23,443 nucleotides of DNA. It comes from Clostridiales bacterium. GTDB lineage: Bacteria > Bacillota > Clostridia > Oscillospirales > Oscillospiraceae. The position numbers were made by a program, and so were the translations under genes. Of the stretch, positions 1-6,928 are shown one piece after another. The first letter of the stretch is position 1, and every line of letters starts with the position of its first letter. The stretch is from contig JAJQAS010000253.1 of assembly GCA_021203685.1 (NCBI GenBank), forward strand, positions 1-23,443, written 5' to 3'. Below the pieces are notes generated by a model that saw only the letters and a list, made by a program, of their open reading frames with translations, was not told where the DNA came from and searched no databases.

Positions 1-48
1 CTGTTACCTATGTCCCTTCACTACCTGTTACCTATCTTACTTCACTAT
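1..48. repeat. Two tandem 24-bp near-repeats, probable mobile-element end
   Basis: Bases 1-24 and 25-48 are two direct copies of a 24-bp unit that starts CTGTTACCTAT and ends TTCACTA; they match at 20 of 24 positions. The repeat begins exactly where the adjacent lipoprotein reading frame stops. Multiple short repeats at the tip are known from some insertion sequences, for example the IS21 family. No transposase is visible because the window ends here, so calling this an element end is inference. Confidence 0.45.
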
Positions 49-278
49 ACACCGTCCCCGTCCCGGTACTCCGCCTGCCCGATGACGCCGTCCACCACGG
101 CGGCGGCGGAGAAGGTCAGGTCGTCGGACGCCGGTTCCAACAGGTCATAGCCCAGTTCCTCCGCCACCTCGGCTGCGGAGCTTTTTTCTTCCACGGTGGA
201 GGCGGCGTCCCTGCCGCCGCAGGCGGTGAGGGAGCAGAGCAGGGAAAGGGCCAGAACGAGCGAGAGAAAATGTCTCAT
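45..278 (-). CDS. Small lipoprotein, apparently 3'-truncated
   Basis: This 77-residue product starts with a clear lipoprotein signal peptide: Arg at residue 2, a Leu/Val-rich core at 5-14, and the lipobox LTAC at 17-20 with C20 as the lipidated cysteine. It should therefore be exported and anchored to the membrane. After a short Ser/Glu-rich linker, residues 40-74 (ELGYDLLEP...DGVIGQAEYRDGDG) resemble the opening of small Oscillospiraceae lipoproteins that continue much further. Here the frame hits TAG at 45-47, inside the tandem repeat at 1-48, so the gene was probably cut by an insertion. The ribosome binding site is weak (AGGT, about 7 nt before the ATG). It lies downstream of galT but beyond a terminator, so it is not clearly in that operon. 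No function can be assigned. Confidence 0.55.
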   Translation of the reverse strand: MRHFLSLVLALSLLCSLTACGGRDAASTVEEKSSAAEVAEELGYDLLEPASDDLTFSAAAVVDGVIGQAEYRDGDGV

Positions 279-294
279 ATCATCTACCTGATTT

Positions 295-332
295 CAAAAA
301 GAAAATGGTACTTCACGGTTTCTGTGAAGTAC
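295..332 (-). terminator. Terminator after galT
   Basis: A perfect 9-bp stem (GTACTTCAC at 308-316 with GTGAAGTAC at 324-332) encloses a 7-nt loop. Read on the minus strand it is followed by CATTTTCTTTTTG, giving a rho-independent terminator for the lacZ-galK-galT block. The plus-strand side is also AT-rich, so it may work both ways. Confidence 0.75.
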
Positions 333-383
333 TATTTATCTTACCGGTTGAACGGTGTTTGTCAATCTTTTGTTGGAAAAGCG

Positions 384-1877
384 TTACAGCTGCTCCACGA
401 ACCGCAGGAAGGCCGCCTTGCCCTCGGGGGTGCGCTTGTAGACGCCCGCGTCCTCCAGCACGCCCTTGAACACCTGGCCCACCTCTTGCTGGAGGATGTC
501 CATGCGGTTGAAATCGGTCATCTCCGGGTGGTTGGCCTGTACCTCGTTGGCCCAAATCGCGTGGGAGGCGGTCATGGGGTCGGCCATCAGGTCTTTGCCC
601 TCGGAAATGGCGTCCTCCAGGGCGGCCAGCTCGCCCTTCAGCCGGGCGGGGAGCACCGCCAGGCCCATGACCTCGATGAGGCCGATGTTCTCCTTCTTGA
701 TGTGGTGCTTTTCCGCGTGGGGGTGGAACACGCCCAGGGGACATTCCTCGGTGGTGATGTTGTTGCGCAGCACCAGATCCAGCTCGTAGTCCTCCCCTCG
801 CCGCCGGGCGATGGGGGTGATGGTGGAGTGGGCTTCGCCCTCTGTCTCGTGGAAGATGAAGGCGGCGGGGTCGTCGTAGCTTCTCCACTTGTCCAGGATG
901 TGGGCGGCCAGGGCGATGACCCGCTGGCGGTCGGGGGACTTGACCCGGATAACGGACATGGGCCAGCGGACGATGCCCGTCTCCACGTCCTCATAGCCGG
1001 GAATGGTGAGGGGGGTCTCCACCTCGGCCCGGGCCATGGGGAAGGTGTAGTTGCCGCCCTGGTAGTGGTCGTGGCTGAGCACAGAGCCGCCCACAATGGG
1101 TAGGTCGGCGTTGGAGCCGATGAAGTAGTGGGGGAACCGGGTGACGAAGTCCAGCAGGTTGCCGAACGCCTGCTCGTCGATGTGCATGGGGGTGTGCTCT
1201 TTGTTCAGCACGATGCAGTGCTCGTTGTAGTAGACGTAGGGGCTGTACTGCAGGAAGAAGTCCGTCCCGTTGAGGGTGATGGGGATGATGCGGTGGTTCT
1301 GCCGGGCGGGGTGGTTCAGGTGGCCCGCATAGCCCTCGTTTTCCGCGCACAGGAGGCACTTGGGGTAGCCGGTACTCTTGGCCTTCCCGGCGGCGGCGAT
1401 GGCTTTGGGGTCCTTCTCCGGCTTGGAGAGGTTGATGGTGATGTCCAGCGCGCCGTACTCGGTGTCCACCGTCCACTTCATGTCTTTGGCGATGCGGTCC
1501 CGGCGGATGTAGTTGGTGTCGCCGGAGAAGGCGTAGTACCAGTCGGTGGCGGCTTTGGGGCTTTGCCGGTACAGCGCTTCAAACTGCCCGATGACCTCGG
1601 AGGGGCGGGGGGTCAGCAGACCCATCAGCTCCGTGTCGAAGAGGTCGTAGTAGGCGGCGGAGTTGCCGTCGATGACGCCCCGCTGATAGGCGTCGTCACA
1701 CAGGGCGTCCAAAATCTCCTGAATGGGGGGCAGCGGGCTGCCCACAGGCACCAGACCCTCGAAGCCGCCCCGGTGCAGGGCCTCCAAAATGCGGTTGGCG
1801 GCCCAGAGCCGGTCCGCCTCGGTGAGCCAGCCCTTGCGCACGGCGTATTCGATCATCTGAGAAATTCTTTCTTCCAT
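384..1877 (-). CDS. galT: UDP-glucose--hexose-1-phosphate uridylyltransferase (Gram-positive GalT type)
   Basis: GalT moves UMP from UDP-glucose to galactose-1-phosphate, the second step of the Leloir pathway in the cytosol. The 497-residue product has the length of the Firmicutes-type GalT, longer than the ~350-residue enterobacterial enzyme. The active-site motif SHDHYQGG is visible with H269, H271 and Q273, the counterpart of the HPHxQ motif; H271 is expected to carry the uridylyl group. The start is the ATG at 1877, preceded by AGAGGAG about 8 nt upstream and giving MEERISQMIEYAVRKGWL. The frame runs open further upstream to 1949, but that would read through the galK-galT hairpin and lacks a ribosome binding site. 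It lies 83 nt downstream of galK on the same strand, so co-transcription is likely. Identification is firm. Confidence 0.95.
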   Translation of the reverse strand: MEERISQMIEYAVRKGWLTEADRLWAANRILEALHRGGFEGLVPVGSPLPPIQEILDALCDDAYQRGVIDGNSAAYYDLFDTELMGLLTPRPSEVIGQFEALYRQSPKAATDWYYAFSGDTNYIRRDRIAKDMKWTVDTEYGALDITINLSKPEKDPKAIAAAGKAKSTGYPKCLLCAENEGYAGHLNHPARQNHRIIPITLNGTDFFLQYSPYVYYNEHCIVLNKEHTPMHIDEQAFGNLLDFVTRFPHYFIGSNADLPIVGGSVLSHDHYQGGNYTFPMARAEVETPLTIPGYEDVETGIVRWPMSVIRVKSPDRQRVIALAAHILDKWRSYDDPAAFIFHETEGEAHSTITPIARRRGEDYELDLVLRNNITTEECPLGVFHPHAEKHHIKKENIGLIEVMGLAVLPARLKGELAALEDAISEGKDLMADPMTASHAIWANEVQANHPEMTDFNRMDILQQEVGQVFKGVLEDAGVYKRTPEGKAAFLRFVEQL

Positions 1878-1902
1878 CAAGAACGCTCCTCTCTGTATGT
1901 GG

Positions 1903-1938
1903 GCAGCACCGAACGATGTGTAAGGCGTTCGGTGCTGC
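1903..1938. other. 13-bp perfect hairpin between galK and galT
   Basis: GCAGCACCGAACG (1903-1915) and CGTTCGGTGCTGC (1926-1938) form a perfect 13-bp stem with a 10-nt loop. Only the plus-strand side has a T-rich tail (TTTGTTTT at 1939-1946), which fits a terminator for transcripts running against the gal genes. On the minus strand it sits between two co-directional genes without a T-run and could act as an mRNA processing or stability element. Confidence 0.7.
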
Positions 1939-1960
1939 TTTGTTTTCAATATATGTCAAC

Positions 1961-3256
1961 TCAGTCCATCAGCACGCAGCCGCCCACGGGACGGATGGAG
2001 GTGATGCGGCAGGCCCCTTCGCCCAGCAGGGCGTCCATGCCCGCCTGGAAGGCGGGAAGCTGCGCCAGGGGGACATAAGCCTGGATGGTGCCGGCGAAGC
2101 CGCCGCCGTGGACCCGGCAGGCCCCCTGTCCCGCCAGCAAATGCTCCGCCACGGCCAGGGCCACGCCCACAGGCTGATCGACCGGGTCCCGATAGGTGGC
2201 GGCGTTCTGGAGGTACATAAAGGAGGACTGGCCGGACTGGTTCACCAGCGCCAGGAAGGCGGCGAAGTCGCCCCGCTCCAGGGCGTCCACCTGCTCCGTC
2301 ACCCGGGCGCAGTCGCCGTAGTAGTGGACGGCCCGGAGAATGGCCCGGTCGCCCACCTGGGCCTTGATGGAGGGGATGGCGGCGTAGAAGTCGGCCTCCT
2401 CCACCTGGGAGAGCACTTCCTTGCCCAGGGCGGCGGCCACGGAGCGCATTTCCGCAGGGACGGCGGCGTAATCGCCGGTCAGGTCGGCGTGGTCCGCGCC
2501 GGTGTCGATGATGCACAGGGCGTAGCCCGCCGTGGCGAAGTCGAAGTCTACCGCGTGGTAGACGGGGTTGGCCTTGTCCTTGAAGTCGATGGTGACGATG
2601 CCGCCCAGAGCGCAGCCCATCTGGTCCAGCAGGCCGGAGGGCTTGCCGAAGTAAACGTTTTCGGCGTACTGGCCAATTTTGGCCACCTCATCCAGGGGGA
2701 GGGCATTGTTGCAGAAAAGGCCGTTGACCGCCACGCCGATCAGCACCTCGAAGCAGGCGGAGGAGGACAGGCCGGAGCCGCCGGGCACGTCGGAGATCAC
2801 ATAGGCATCGAAGCCGGAGACCGGGTAACCCAGTTCGTTCACCCGGGCCAGAATGCCCCGGATGAGGGCGGCGGTGGTGTTTTCCTCGCTGGGGACGGGG
2901 ACGAGCTGGGCGCAGTCCACGGAGATCATGCCGTAACCCTCGGAGAAGATGTTCACCGTGGTGGTGCCGTTGGGGGCGGCGCAGGCCAGGGCGTCCAGGT
3001 CTACCGAACCGGTGAGCACCTTGCCCTGCTGGTGGTCGGTGTGGTTGCCGCCGATCTCGGTGCGGCCGGGAGCGGAGTAGATGGCCACCTGGGCGCTGTC
3101 GTCCCTGCCGAAGGTCTCGGCGTAGCCCTGGGCCACGTGGGCCACCCGGGCGCGGAAGGGGGCCGCCTGCTCCGGCGTGCGGCAGTAGATGTAGGCCAGC
3201 CGGTCGTCATAGACGCCGTCGTTCAGGTTTTGAGTCAGCTGTCGGATCGTCAACAT
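1961..3256 (-). CDS. galK: Galactokinase
   Basis: This GHMP-family kinase phosphorylates galactose to galactose-1-phosphate with ATP, the first Leloir step after lacZ releases galactose. The 431-residue product carries the galactokinase signature near the N-terminus (GRTEIGGNHTDH, residues 64-75, with E67 and D74 in the sugar-binding segment), the GHMP phosphate-binding loop PGGSGLSSSA (158-167) and the C-terminal motif VHGGGFAGT. The chosen start is ATG at 3256 with AGGAAG about 11 nt upstream; a GTG four codons earlier is too close to that ribosome binding site. It follows lacZ by 156 nt and precedes galT by 83 nt. A good TATAAT box and a palindrome in the gap suggest it can also be transcribed on its own. 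Confidence 0.95.
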   Translation of the reverse strand: MLTIRQLTQNLNDGVYDDRLAYIYCRTPEQAAPFRARVAHVAQGYAETFGRDDSAQVAIYSAPGRTEIGGNHTDHQQGKVLTGSVDLDALACAAPNGTTTVNIFSEGYGMISVDCAQLVPVPSEENTTAALIRGILARVNELGYPVSGFDAYVISDVPGGSGLSSSACFEVLIGVAVNGLFCNNALPLDEVAKIGQYAENVYFGKPSGLLDQMGCALGGIVTIDFKDKANPVYHAVDFDFATAGYALCIIDTGADHADLTGDYAAVPAEMRSVAAALGKEVLSQVEEADFYAAIPSIKAQVGDRAILRAVHYYGDCARVTEQVDALERGDFAAFLALVNQSGQSSFMYLQNAATYRDPVDQPVGVALAVAEHLLAGQGACRVHGGGFAGTIQAYVPLAQLPAFQAGMDALLGEGACRITSIRPVGGCVLMD

Positions 3257-3292
3257 AGAAAAAACCACTTCCTGTTCTGTTTGGAGTTACCG

Positions 3293-3327
3293 GACAAAAC
3301 CGCCGGTTTGTCGTTGCCGTCATTATA
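3293..3327 (-). promoter_or_regulatory. galK promoter -10 and adjacent palindrome (possible operator)
   Basis: On the minus strand a perfect TATAAT (3322-3327) lies in the lacZ-galK gap; the -35 is weak (TGTCCT at 17 nt spacing). Just downstream, at the expected start site, is a 20-nt inverted repeat (3293-3312) with half-sites GACAAACC and GGTTTTGTC differing by one inserted base. Its position is right for a repressor operator or a short leader hairpin. The binding protein is unknown. Confidence 0.45.
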
Positions 3328-3412
3328 CCCCGTAAGGGCGAAAAAGGACATAGAAGAATGTGAAAAGAAGATGTAAAAAATGCGGGTCAGCCGTCATTGT
3401 GTGCATTTCGCG

Positions 3413-6400
3413 TCACTCCCGCATACAGCCCCGGAACCGGAAGGTGAAGGACAGGGGCCTGTCCGTGGGCAGCCAATACTCCGGGTGGGGGACGCTGCCC
3501 CAGGTGTCGTCTCCGCCCACGCCCATCTGCATCCAGGCGCAGCGCACCACCGTGTAGTGGACGGGAGGCAGCTCGTAGGCGTGCTGGGCGCAGTCGATCT
3601 CGTGGGGGGTCCAGGGCAGGGCGGAGAAGGTCATGCCGTCGCCGGAGAACTCCATCCCCCGGCCCCGGTAGTCGGTGACTTTTGCCCAGCGGACGCCGGT
3701 GTGGCTGCCGGACTCCTGGGGCTGTAAGTAGCGGGCCATTTGCTCGCTAACGGTTCCGTTCCAGATGCCCAGGCGGACGCCGTTCTGCCGGTCCACATAG
3801 CTCTCGCCCGGGCCGTTGCCGTACCACTCCAGCCGGTCATAGTTCGCGTCCAGCTTGAACAGCATCCCGAACTCCGGCATGGGGGGCAGGCCCTCCACCG
3901 GGTCGCAGGTCAGGGTGCAGGTGATCTCTCCGTCTCCCCGGACGGTGTAGGCCACCCGGCAGCTGGAGGCAGGTGTGGTGGGCATATGGTAGGTGTAGGT
4001 GATGGTGACCTGTCCGTCTTGCTCCGCCAGGTCGGCGCCGTAGGTCGGGTTCCAGTAGCCCAGCCCCGGCTGCCGGTTGGTGATGAACAGGGAACCGATT
4101 TTCCACTGGGCGGTGGTCTGGGGAATCTGTGCGCCCAGGTCGTTGTTCACCAAAGGCCGCCAGAAATTGGGCATGGGAATGGCCTTCAGCAGCTCCACGC
4201 CGCCGTACTGATAGGAGACCAGCCCCCCGTCCTGCCGGGAGAACAGGGCACGGAAGTCGTTCCCTATCACCCCAATGTTGAAAACGCCCGAAATAATACG
4301 AAGAGGATTCATCTTTTGGGGCTGCGCCGGGGCGGCGACCTGATAGACCCCCTGGCCGAAGGCCACCTCATGGCCCCGCTGCGCCCAGGCCGTGTCCTGC
4401 CGGAGGCGGAAGGAGACGGTGACGGCGTACTCGCCGGGGCGGGTCTCCGGCGGGAAGGGCAGGTCGTAGGTTTTCTCGCTGAGGGGGGCCACGTCAGTGG
4501 GCAGCACCGCCCGGCGGAGAAAGTGGCCGTCCCGCTCCACAGTGACCTGGCAGTCGTAGGCGGCGGTGGAGGTGAACAGGTGCTTGTTGATGATCTTTAC
4601 CTTGTCCGCCGTCACCTGAGCGGCGATGTTCTGGTAATTGAACTTGACCTCGGCCATTTTGGGGGTCTCGGTGCCGTCGGCGTAGCAGATGCCGTTGCCG
4701 GAAAAGGCGTAGTCACAGGGGCGGTCGCCCTGGTCGCCGCCGTAGAAGTAGGCGGTGTTGCCGTAGCGGTCTTTGCCCCGGACGGCCTGGTCAATGTAGT
4801 CCCAGATGAAGCCCCCCTGATAGCGGGGCTCCGTGTCGGTCAGGTCGGTGTAGCGGTCCATGCCGCCGTTGGAGTTGCCCATTGAGTGGGTGTACTCGCA
4901 GCAGAGGAAGGGCTTTTCCTTATGTTCCGCCAGAAACGCCTGAATGGCGGCGGCGGAGGGGTACATCTGGCTCTCCATGTCGGAGCTTTCGTCGCTGTAA
5001 CGCCGGTCGTGGAACACGCCCTCGTAGTGCACGAGACGGGTGTCGTCCAGGGCGCGGAAGCGCCGGGCCATGTCCCGGAGGACAACGCCGCCGAAGCTCT
5101 CGTTGCCCAGGGACCAGATAAGGACGGAGGGGTGGTTCTTGGCGGTCTGGTAGGTGGACTCCACCCGGTCCAGCAGCAGCGGCTCCCACGCCATGTGGTC
5201 GCCGGGGAGGGCGTCTTTGACCGGGTCGGCGCAGTTGGACCAGGTGCCGTGGCTCTCCAGGTTGTTCTCCGCCAGGACGTACAGGCCCAGCTGGTCGCAC
5301 AGGCTGTAAAACACCTGGCTGTCCGGGTAGTGACTGGTGCGGACCGCGTTGATGTTGTTGCGCTTCATGGTCAGCAGATCCCGGCGGATGTGTTCGGCGG
5401 TGACCGCCCGGCCCACGTCGCCGGAGAAGTCGTGGCGGTTGACCCCCTTAAAGACGATGCGCTGGCCGTTGAGGAGCATCAGGCCGTCCTTCAGCTCGAA
5501 CCGGCGGAAGCCCACCTGCTGGGGGACGATCTCCTGCACCGTTCCCGCCCCGTCAAAGAGGGTCAGCTCCAGGTCGTAGAGGCTGGGTTTCTCCGCGCTC
5601 CACAGCAGCGGACGGTTGACCTGAATGACGGTGGAGAAGCGGTCGCCGCTGCCCCGCAGGGTGGCCCAGTGCTGCCCGTTGGCGGTGACGCCCAGCTGCC
5701 AGTTGCCCTGCCCCAGAATCGTGCCGGAGAGAGCCAGCCTGCCCCGGGTCAGCCCTTCGTCCAGGGTGGGGACGACTTTCAAGTCCTGGATGTGAAGGCC
5801 GGGGACGGCGTACAGATACACGTCCCGGTAGATGCCGGAGAAGCGGAAAAAGTCCTGGTCCTCCAGCCAGCTCCCGGCGCACCACTTGTAGACCCGGAGG
5901 GCCAGCTTGTTTTCGCCCTCCCGCAAAAACTCCGTCAGTTCAAACTCACAGGGGGAGAAGGAGTTGGCACTGAACCCCACATAGGCCCCGTTGAGCCACA
6001 GGGCCACGCAGCTCTCCACCCCCTGGAAGGAGAGGAACACCCGTTTGCCTTCCATCTCGGCGGGCAGGAGAAAATACTTCACATAGCAGGCCACCGGGTT
6101 GTACTCCTCCGGCAGCTGGCCGACCTCCACATCCTGGAGGCCGTCCCAGGGGTACTGCTGGTTGACGTACTGGGGAACGCCGTGGCCCTCCATTTGGATG
6201 TGGGCGGGGACGGCGATGGACTCCCAGCCCCGGCAGTCGAAGTCAGCGGCCTCGAAGCCCTGGGGGACCTGGCCCTCGTTTTGGGCGCAGGCAAAGCGCC
6301 AGACGCCGTTCAGGGAGTATTTGAGCGGGTTACGCTCCTCCTCCAGCGCCTCCCTGGAGGGGTACCAGGCGTGGTCGGAGTGGGCGGGGAGCCGGTTCTC

Positions 6401-6445
6401 GGCAAAATAGGCGGGGGAGCCCAGCGCGGAATAGGAAAAAGGCAT
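3413..6445 (-). CDS. lacZ: Beta-galactosidase, glycoside hydrolase family 2 (LacZ type)
   Basis: LacZ hydrolyses terminal beta-galactosides such as lactose, by a retaining two-step mechanism. The 1010-residue product is close to E. coli LacZ (1023). Domain order fits: sugar-binding jelly roll (~40-220), Ig-like domain, TIM barrel (~330-620), a second Ig-like domain and the C-terminal beta-sandwich domain. The acid/base glutamate is E449 in SLGNESFGG and the nucleophile is E517 in LCCEYTHSMGN; RTSHYPDS and ENNLESHG are also present. No signal peptide is seen, so it is cytosolic. The start is ATG at 6445 with GGGAGG seven nt upstream; the open frame to 6799 has no such site and would run through the promoter. 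It heads the lacZ-galK-galT block, which supplies galactose to GalK. Confidence 0.96.
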   Translation of the reverse strand: MPFSYSALGSPAYFAENRLPAHSDHAWYPSREALEEERNPLKYSLNGVWRFACAQNEGQVPQGFEAADFDCRGWESIAVPAHIQMEGHGVPQYVNQQYPWDGLQDVEVGQLPEEYNPVACYVKYFLLPAEMEGKRVFLSFQGVESCVALWLNGAYVGFSANSFSPCEFELTEFLREGENKLALRVYKWCAGSWLEDQDFFRFSGIYRDVYLYAVPGLHIQDLKVVPTLDEGLTRGRLALSGTILGQGNWQLGVTANGQHWATLRGSGDRFSTVIQVNRPLLWSAEKPSLYDLELTLFDGAGTVQEIVPQQVGFRRFELKDGLMLLNGQRIVFKGVNRHDFSGDVGRAVTAEHIRRDLLTMKRNNINAVRTSHYPDSQVFYSLCDQLGLYVLAENNLESHGTWSNCADPVKDALPGDHMAWEPLLLDRVESTYQTAKNHPSVLIWSLGNESFGGVVLRDMARRFRALDDTRLVHYEGVFHDRRYSDESSDMESQMYPSAAAIQAFLAEHKEKPFLCCEYTHSMGNSNGGMDRYTDLTDTEPRYQGGFIWDYIDQAVRGKDRYGNTAYFYGGDQGDRPCDYAFSGNGICYADGTETPKMAEVKFNYQNIAAQVTADKVKIINKHLFTSTAAYDCQVTVERDGHFLRRAVLPTDVAPLSEKTYDLPFPPETRPGEYAVTVSFRLRQDTAWAQRGHEVAFGQGVYQVAAPAQPQKMNPLRIISGVFNIGVIGNDFRALFSRQDGGLVSYQYGGVELLKAIPMPNFWRPLVNNDLGAQIPQTTAQWKIGSLFITNRQPGLGYWNPTYGADLAEQDGQVTITYTYHMPTTPASSCRVAYTVRGDGEITCTLTCDPVEGLPPMPEFGMLFKLDANYDRLEWYGNGPGESYVDRQNGVRLGIWNGTVSEQMARYLQPQESGSHTGVRWAKVTDYRGRGMEFSGDGMTFSALPWTPHEIDCAQHAYELPPVHYTVVRCAWMQMGVGGDDTWGSVPHPEYWLPTDRPLSFTFRFRGCMRE

Positions 6446-6484
6446 AGCGATTCCTCCCAAGGATAAAAATGGTTGAAAAATAAC

Positions 6485-6553
6485 ATTGTGGCAGTTTGAC
6501 GCAATAATATGACAGAAATGCGAGAAGAATGCGAAAAGATTGTGACAGTATTG
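6485..6553. promoter_or_regulatory. Direct repeat in the lacZ leader/promoter (candidate operator pair)
   Basis: ATTGTGGCAGTTTG at 6485-6498 and ATTGTGACAGTATTG at 6539-6553 share the core ATTGTGRCAGTWTTG-like sequence, start to start 54 bp apart, close to five DNA turns. The distal copy touches the lacZ -10 box and the proximal copy lies in the leader. This is a plausible pair of sites for one regulator; none is encoded next to it. Confidence 0.35.
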
Positions 6554-6578
6554 TAGCAGAGAAGCCGCTGGCCTGCAA
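6550..6578 (-). promoter_or_regulatory. lacZ promoter
   Basis: On the minus strand: -35 TTGCAG (6573-6578), a 17-nt spacer and -10 TACAAT (6550-6555). Transcription would start near 6543, giving a leader of about 100 nt before the lacZ ATG at 6445. Confidence 0.65.
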
Positions 6579-6648
6579 GCGGGGGAAGAAGAAGTTTTCT
6601 TCGTCGAAATGACGGAAAATCGGCCTGAAAATTTGACGAGAGCGACAG

Positions 6649-6677
6649 TTGACGGGAGAGAAGTTTTCCGGTAAAAT
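6649..6677 (+). promoter_or_regulatory. Promoter of the sugar-ABC ATPase gene
   Basis: On the plus strand: -35 TTGACG (6649-6654), a 17-nt spacer and -10 TAAAAT (6672-6677). The expected start near 6684 leaves a leader of about 245 nt before the ATG at 6929. It is divergent from the lacZ promoter, about 70 bp away. Confidence 0.6.
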
Positions 6678-6683
6678 AAAACA

Positions 6684-6928
6684 GGTAAAGGGCAGGGTGT
6701 GGCCTGCCTGAAATCGATTTCGGTGATTTGGGGCGTCGCCCCTTCACATATTTTATTTTCATGGCGGTGGGCCACTCCACAAAAATGGCCGCCGTACATT
6801 CAAAAAGGAGGAATCTCATTCCGTTGGCTCACGGTGCGGCAGTGTGGAGACCTGTCGTAATGCGGATCGCTCTATACGGGCGGACGTGAGGCGACCGTAG
6901 CGGAGGCTGGGTCGTTAGAGCCGGTATT
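6684..6928 (+). promoter_or_regulatory. Long structured 5' leader, candidate cis-regulatory RNA
   Basis: Between the promoter and the ATG at 6929 lie several hairpins: GGCAGG/CCTGCC (6691-6708) and GGGGC/GCCCC (6730-6742, followed by a U-rich stretch), then a denser part from about 6804. There TACGG (6875-6879) can pair with CCGTA (6895-6899), while CGACC (6892-6896) can pair with GGTCG (6910-6914); the two stems share bases and exclude each other. The only good Shine-Dalgarno near the start, GGAGG (6902-6906), is 22 nt from the ATG. A small GGCT/AGCC hairpin (6905-6922) could bring them together. Candidate malK RNA motifs are known upstream of ATPases of this family, but whether this is one is not established. 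Confidence 0.45.

Noticed and set aside
1916..3376. Plus-strand open frame (486 codons) opposite galK
   Set aside because: Shadow of galK; Gly/Val/His-rich and without domains.
4886..6466. Plus-strand open frame (526 codons) opposite lacZ
   Set aside because: Shadow of lacZ in high-GC sequence, without a start signal or recognisable domains.
6446..6799. N-terminal extension of LacZ up to 6799
   Set aside because: It would read through the lacZ promoter; the ATG at 6445 has GGGAGG at ideal spacing and gives the normal family length.
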